Assembly: GCA_026770585.1 (NCBI GenBank)
Contig: MU646384.1
Coordinates: 181,510 to 197,504, forward strand
Direction: 5' to 3'
Length of the DNA stretch: 15,995 nt
DNA from: Baffinella frigidus
Taxonomy: Eukaryota; Cryptophyceae; Cryptomonadales; Baffinellaceae
Below the pieces are notes generated by a model. It saw only the letters and a program-made list of their open reading frames with translations, was not told where the DNA came from and did not search any database. The position numbers were made by a program, and so were the translations under genes. Numbering within the stretch: position 1 is the first letter of the stretch; every line of letters starts with the position of its first letter. Below are positions 13,655 to 15,995 of this stretch, piece after piece.

Positions 13655-13813
13655 CTTCGTGCCGAGGTCGTCCGCACCCCTCTGCTTCGCCGCACGGTGG
13701 AAGAAGGGCGCCTGGAGCGCCTTCCGCCTGGCAGGGTGGTCCTTGGCGGCCGCGGCCTTCTTCACCGCGAGCGCCGCCTTCTTCGCGCGGATCACCGCCA
13801 AGTCCGCCTCATC
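13655..13813 (-). CDS. Exon 4 of signal-anchored Lys/Ala-rich protein gene
   Basis: 159 nt, 53 codons, phase 0-0, between AATCAG|GAT (AG 13815-13814) and AAG|GTGCGC (GT 13654-13653). It begins DEADLAVIRAKKAALAVKKA, continues with a Lys/Ala/Arg-rich helix (AAAKDHPARRKALQ) and ends RGADDLGTK. High G/C third positions and a highly charged amphipathic pattern suggest a long helix or coiled coil. The intron upstream (13814-13938) consists largely of C-rich heptamer variants. Confidence 0.78.
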
Positions 13814-13938
13814 CTGATTCACGCTTTGAGATCAGGTTTTCGCTTTTGGGATTTTTCGTGTTTGGGGTTTGGGGTTGTGGAGTTTTTGTGTTCCGGGGTG
13901 AGGGTTGAGGGGTTGGGGGGTTGGCGGTGATGAGAGAC
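13814..13938 (-). other. Intron made largely of telomere-like repeat
   Basis: 125 nt between AAG|GTCTCT and AATCAG|GAT. On minus the middle is CAACCCCCCAACCCCTCAAC.. and CCCCAAACCCCAAAC, that is, degenerate heptamers. It gives the clearest case in the window of heptamer repeat inside a phase-consistent intron. Confidence 0.65.
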
Positions 13939-14063
13939 CTTCTTGTACTCCTTCTTCTCGTGGATCTTGTGAACAAGCTCCTCGCGGTGCGCGATCTTGA
14001 GGAGCTGGAGGTCCGCCTTCGAGAGGCTGTTCGCCGTGCGCTGCTGCTTGATCGTCAGTTCAC
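13939..14063 (-). CDS. Exon 3 of signal-anchored Lys/Ala-rich protein gene
   Basis: 125 nt: two bases of a split Ser codon, then ELTIKQQRTANSLSKADLQL, LKIAHREELVHK and a basic end EKKEYKK. Bounded by TTCGCAG|GTG (AG 14065-14064) and AAG|GTCTCT. The split codon (A + GT = Ser) matches exon 2 exactly. Charged helical sequence; GC-rich third positions. Confidence 0.82.
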
Positions 14064-14225
14064 CTGCGAACCAGGCAGCACATCAGCATGTGAGACCCAT
14101 CAGCAGAGTCTTGCTCCCCGCCCAGCCACCTACCGCTGCAGGCCGATGCCCAGCGTATCTGCACGGAGGCGGGTCTCTGTGCGAAGCCAGCGAGCGCAAG
14201 AGCGCCAGGGGGCTTTTTTTCTCAC

Positions 14226-14324
14226 TGTTGTCCGCCGCGAGGAAGCCGCCCCAGTTGTTGGTCCGGCCATACAGCAGCGCCGACGGCGCCGCCGACTGCG
14301 AGTACAGCACGATGCAGAGGACCC
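14226..14324 (-). CDS. Exon 2 of signal-anchored Lys/Ala-rich protein gene
   Basis: 99 nt from CTTCCAG|GG (AG 14326-14325) to AACA|GTGAGA (GT 14225-14224). After a split Gly codon it reads VLCIVLYSQSAAPSALLYGR then TNNWGGFLAADN and one base. The first seven residues complete the hydrophobic segment begun in exon 1. All but one or two third positions are G/C. The TNNW tetrapeptide also occurs near the start of GPI8-type C13 proteases, but nothing else matches. Confidence 0.82.
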
Positions 14325-14469
14325 CTGGAAGTGGCGGCACACACGGTCAGTTGATCAGAGTCCCCACTTTGGTCATTTTGCTAGCTGCTGCATCGCCACC
14401 CTTCTAGGGCTGCACGCCGGGGTGCGCCTAGCAGCTCTGGGACGCAAAAGGTGTCGCCAGGATGTGTAC

Positions 14470-14524
14470 CGACGGCGCCGATCATGGCAGCTGCCAATTT
14501 CATTCCCATTTTCGCCGACGCCAT
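14470..14524 (-). CDS. Exon 1 of signal-anchored Lys/Ala-rich protein gene
   Basis: ATG at 14524 reads MASAKMGMKLAAAMIGAV plus one base, ending at GTCG|GTACAC (GT 14469-14468). The split codon (G + GG = Gly) joins exon 2 and gives one hydrophobic stretch of about 19 residues after a short Lys-containing N-terminus. This is a signal peptide or signal anchor that sends the protein into the secretory pathway. Exons 1-4 give at least 146 residues. Further exons at 12833-12886, 12115-12177, 11380-11571, 10199-10285, 9367-9458, 8040-8136 and 7087-7185 are phase-compatible but not proven to be the same gene. The start lies 102 bp from the divergent ATG at 14627. Confidence 0.78.
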
Positions 14525-14626
14525 GGCGAAGGGTCAGGCGTTTCGTATATGCTGATCAATGGCTCCAATTCCAACCCCCCCAAATATATTCCCGCTCAGG
14601 CTCGAAGGGGTGCGGCGCGGGGGGCG
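14525..14626. promoter_or_regulatory. Shared upstream region of a divergent gene pair
   Basis: 102 bp between two outward-facing ATGs. It contains CGTATATGC and AAATATATT, both TATA-like, and a GC-rich stretch before the plus start. A bidirectional promoter is an inference from position only. Confidence 0.4.
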
Positions 14627-15304
14627 ATGGGCAAACAACTCAAATGGGCGGGGCTCCTCGGAGGAGCCGTGCTGCTCTGCTGCGCGGCGCTCTTGTCTGA
14701 CCCTCGGGGAAACGCCGTGGAGCTGGCCGAAAGGGGGTGCGGGCGGCTGTGCCAGGCCAGAGCGCTCATCCTGAAAGCGAGGGCGACGCTGGACCGAAAA
14801 GCGGATGACGAGCTCTCCACGCTCAGGGGAGAGCATGGCGTCCGCCTGGCCGCAAGAGCCCGCAAGCAGCAGCTGGCGTTGCTCCCGAGCAAGCCCGCAG
14901 CCATCCTCCGCACCGTTGCGAGAGCGAAGCTCGCAGCTGCGGCAGCGCCAGCGGCGGAGCTGCCGCCGCCGGCGGCAGCTCCGCCTCTGGCTGCGGCGGT
15001 AGCTAAACCAGCACGCCTTGCTGCGGCGGTGGCAGCTGCGACAGCGGCTGCCGCGGTTCACAAGCTAGCAACCGACGGGGCGCGGATCACCAAGAAGGAC
15101 CTGAAAGCGTTCGTGAAGGATACGGTGGAAAAAGAGGAGCAGGCGCTGTCGACGTCCGGGAACGCAGCGGTGGCGGCGACGACGCAGGCGCACAACACCC
15201 AGATGGGCTACTACGCTGACTATTGGGACCGTAACGGGCGCTACGGCCAGAACTGGTGGTGCTGGGACAACCCCAACTGGCGCGGGCCGTTCGGTAAACC
15301 CTGA
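14627..15304 (+). CDS. Signal-anchored Ala-rich protein with Trp/Tyr-rich C-terminus
   Basis: 225 codons plus stop. The ATG at 14627 is preferred over an in-frame ATG at 14462 because it starts MGKQLKWAGLLGGAVLLCCA, a classical signal peptide or anchor (basic start, hydrophobic core to about residue 23), and because the upstream extension lacks coding bias and overlaps the divergent gene. Next come a charged helical region with Cys pairs (GCGRLCQ), a long Ala/Pro/Leu run (about residues 105-145), a charged helix (ITKKDLKAFVKDTVEKEEQA) and an aromatic tail (MGYYADYWDRNGRYGQNWWC, then WDNPNW). Codons strongly prefer G/C at position three. The stop is the TGA of a CCCTGAA repeat unit. The alternative is a splice at TTCG|GTAAAC (15293-15294). 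No family recognised; probably secreted or membrane-bound. Confidence 0.8.
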   Translation: MGKQLKWAGLLGGAVLLCCAALLSDPRGNAVELAERGCGRLCQARALILKARATLDRKADDELSTLRGEHGVRLAARARKQQLALLPSKPAAILRTVARAKLAAAAAPAAELPPPAAAPPLAAAVAKPARLAAAVAAATAAAAVHKLATDGARITKKDLKAFVKDTVEKEEQALSTSGNAAVAATTQAHNTQMGYYADYWDRNGRYGQNWWCWDNPNWRGPFGKP

Positions 15305-15995
15305 AACCTAAACCCTGACTGCACCCTGAACCCTGAACTCTGAACCCTGAACCCTAAAATCCTGAACGCTACACCCTAAACCCTAAACCACAGACACTAA
15401 ACCGCAAACCCTAAACCTGAACGCTACACTCTGCACCCTAACCGTAAACCCTACACCCTCAACACTACACCTTCAACTCTACACCCTAAATCCTACACCC
15501 TAAACCCTACACCCTTCACCCTTGATCCTAGACTATGAACCATCAACTCTGAACCGTAAACCCTAAACCCTGCACCCTACACCCTACACCCTACACCCTA
15601 CACCCTACACCCTACACCCTACACCCTGCACCCTACAGCCTACACCCTAAACCCCAAACCCTAAATCCTCAACCCTTAACCCTCAACCTTAAACCCTCAA
15701 CCCTGAACCCTAAGCCCTCAAACCTAAAACCTAAACCGTAAACCCTGTACCCTCAACCCTGAACCCTGGACCCTTGACCCCAAAAACTAAACCCTTGACC
15801 CTAAACCCTTGACCCTAAACCCTAAACCCTCAACCCTCAACCTTCAACCCTCAACCCTAAAACCTGAACCCTAAACCCTAAACCCTGAGCCTTGACCACC
15901 AAAGCTGAACCTTGACCACCACAGCCATCAACCCTCAACCCCAAACCCTTACCGCAAACCCCAACCACTACACTAAACCCCAGACCTCAACCCCC
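15297..15995. repeat. Telomere-like block, C-rich on plus
   Basis: CCCTGAA, CCCTAAA, CCCTACA, CCCTCAA and decayed units to the window end. A nearly pure CCCTACA patch of about ten copies runs from 15568 to 15645. On plus this lies directly downstream of, or forms an intron within, the gene at 14627. Confidence 0.92.

Noticed and set aside
14226-14324. GPI8-like (C13 protease) gene from the TNNW motif
   Set aside because: Only four residues match; the sequence that should follow (a Trp-Phe-Asn-Tyr-Arg-His region) is absent and the next exon is a charged helix.
13921-14700. Long plus-strand open frame of about 259 codons
   Set aside because: It starts at TTG and overlaps, antisense, three minus-strand exons with matching splice phases and far stronger codon bias. 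It also runs in a different frame through the true plus gene.
14534-15061. Minus-strand open frame opposite the plus gene
   Set aside because: Its Arg/Cys-rich composition is what the complement of an Ala/Leu/Lys coding run gives; the plus frame has a start, signal peptide and codon bias.

Overview
The window looks like nuclear DNA of a eukaryotic alga, most probably a dinoflagellate (inference, moderate confidence). No bacterial-type operon, Shine-Dalgarno signal, tRNA or rRNA is visible. The coding sequence comes as short exons of 45-190 nt with G/C-rich third codon positions. They are separated by introns and spacers full of degenerate seven-base telomere-like repeats (TTTAGGG and variants TTGAGGG, TTTGGGG, TTCAGGG, TGTAGGG, or their complements). 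Twelve of the 16 proposed 3' splice sites read AG|G, a preference described for dinoflagellates, and one junction fits only a GC donor.

Layout. Positions 142-2274 (minus strand) hold a broken-up gene for a HAD-superfamily hydrolase with a mitochondrial-type leader. Motif I (VVFDM + DGTLT) is split across two exons, and a motif II-like strand (LGILTRNS) lies near the left edge. A 57-nt exon of this gene is duplicated in tandem, and the intron between the copies is almost entirely one short inverted-repeat element. Positions 2275-4340 are GC-rich with an unrecognised minus-strand reading frame (3265-3901) and a clear terminal exon (4149-4312). Positions 4337-6277 are telomere-like repeat that switches strand near 5815 and holds two copies of a 104/105-bp hairpin element. 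Positions 6440-7190 hold a possible plus-strand exon, a 27-bp hairpin array and a minus exon. From about 7.0 to 14.5 kb, minus-strand exons can be read as one long gene for a signal-anchored, Lys/Ala-rich protein. Its first four exons join with matching phases and the later ones are phase-compatible. At 14627-15304 a divergent plus-strand gene encodes another signal-anchored Ala-rich protein with a Trp/Tyr-rich tail. Its stop codon lies in the first repeat unit of the terminal repeat block (15297-15995).

The most notable feature is not a single gene. Several families of short inverted-repeat elements lie a few bases from splice sites (introner-like). Truncated copies of exon starts, each with its own 3' splice site, are scattered in arrays. 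The telomere-like heptamers appear to be the general intron and spacer filler. All exon joins are inferred from reading frame, phase and splice dinucleotides, because no transcript data were available.
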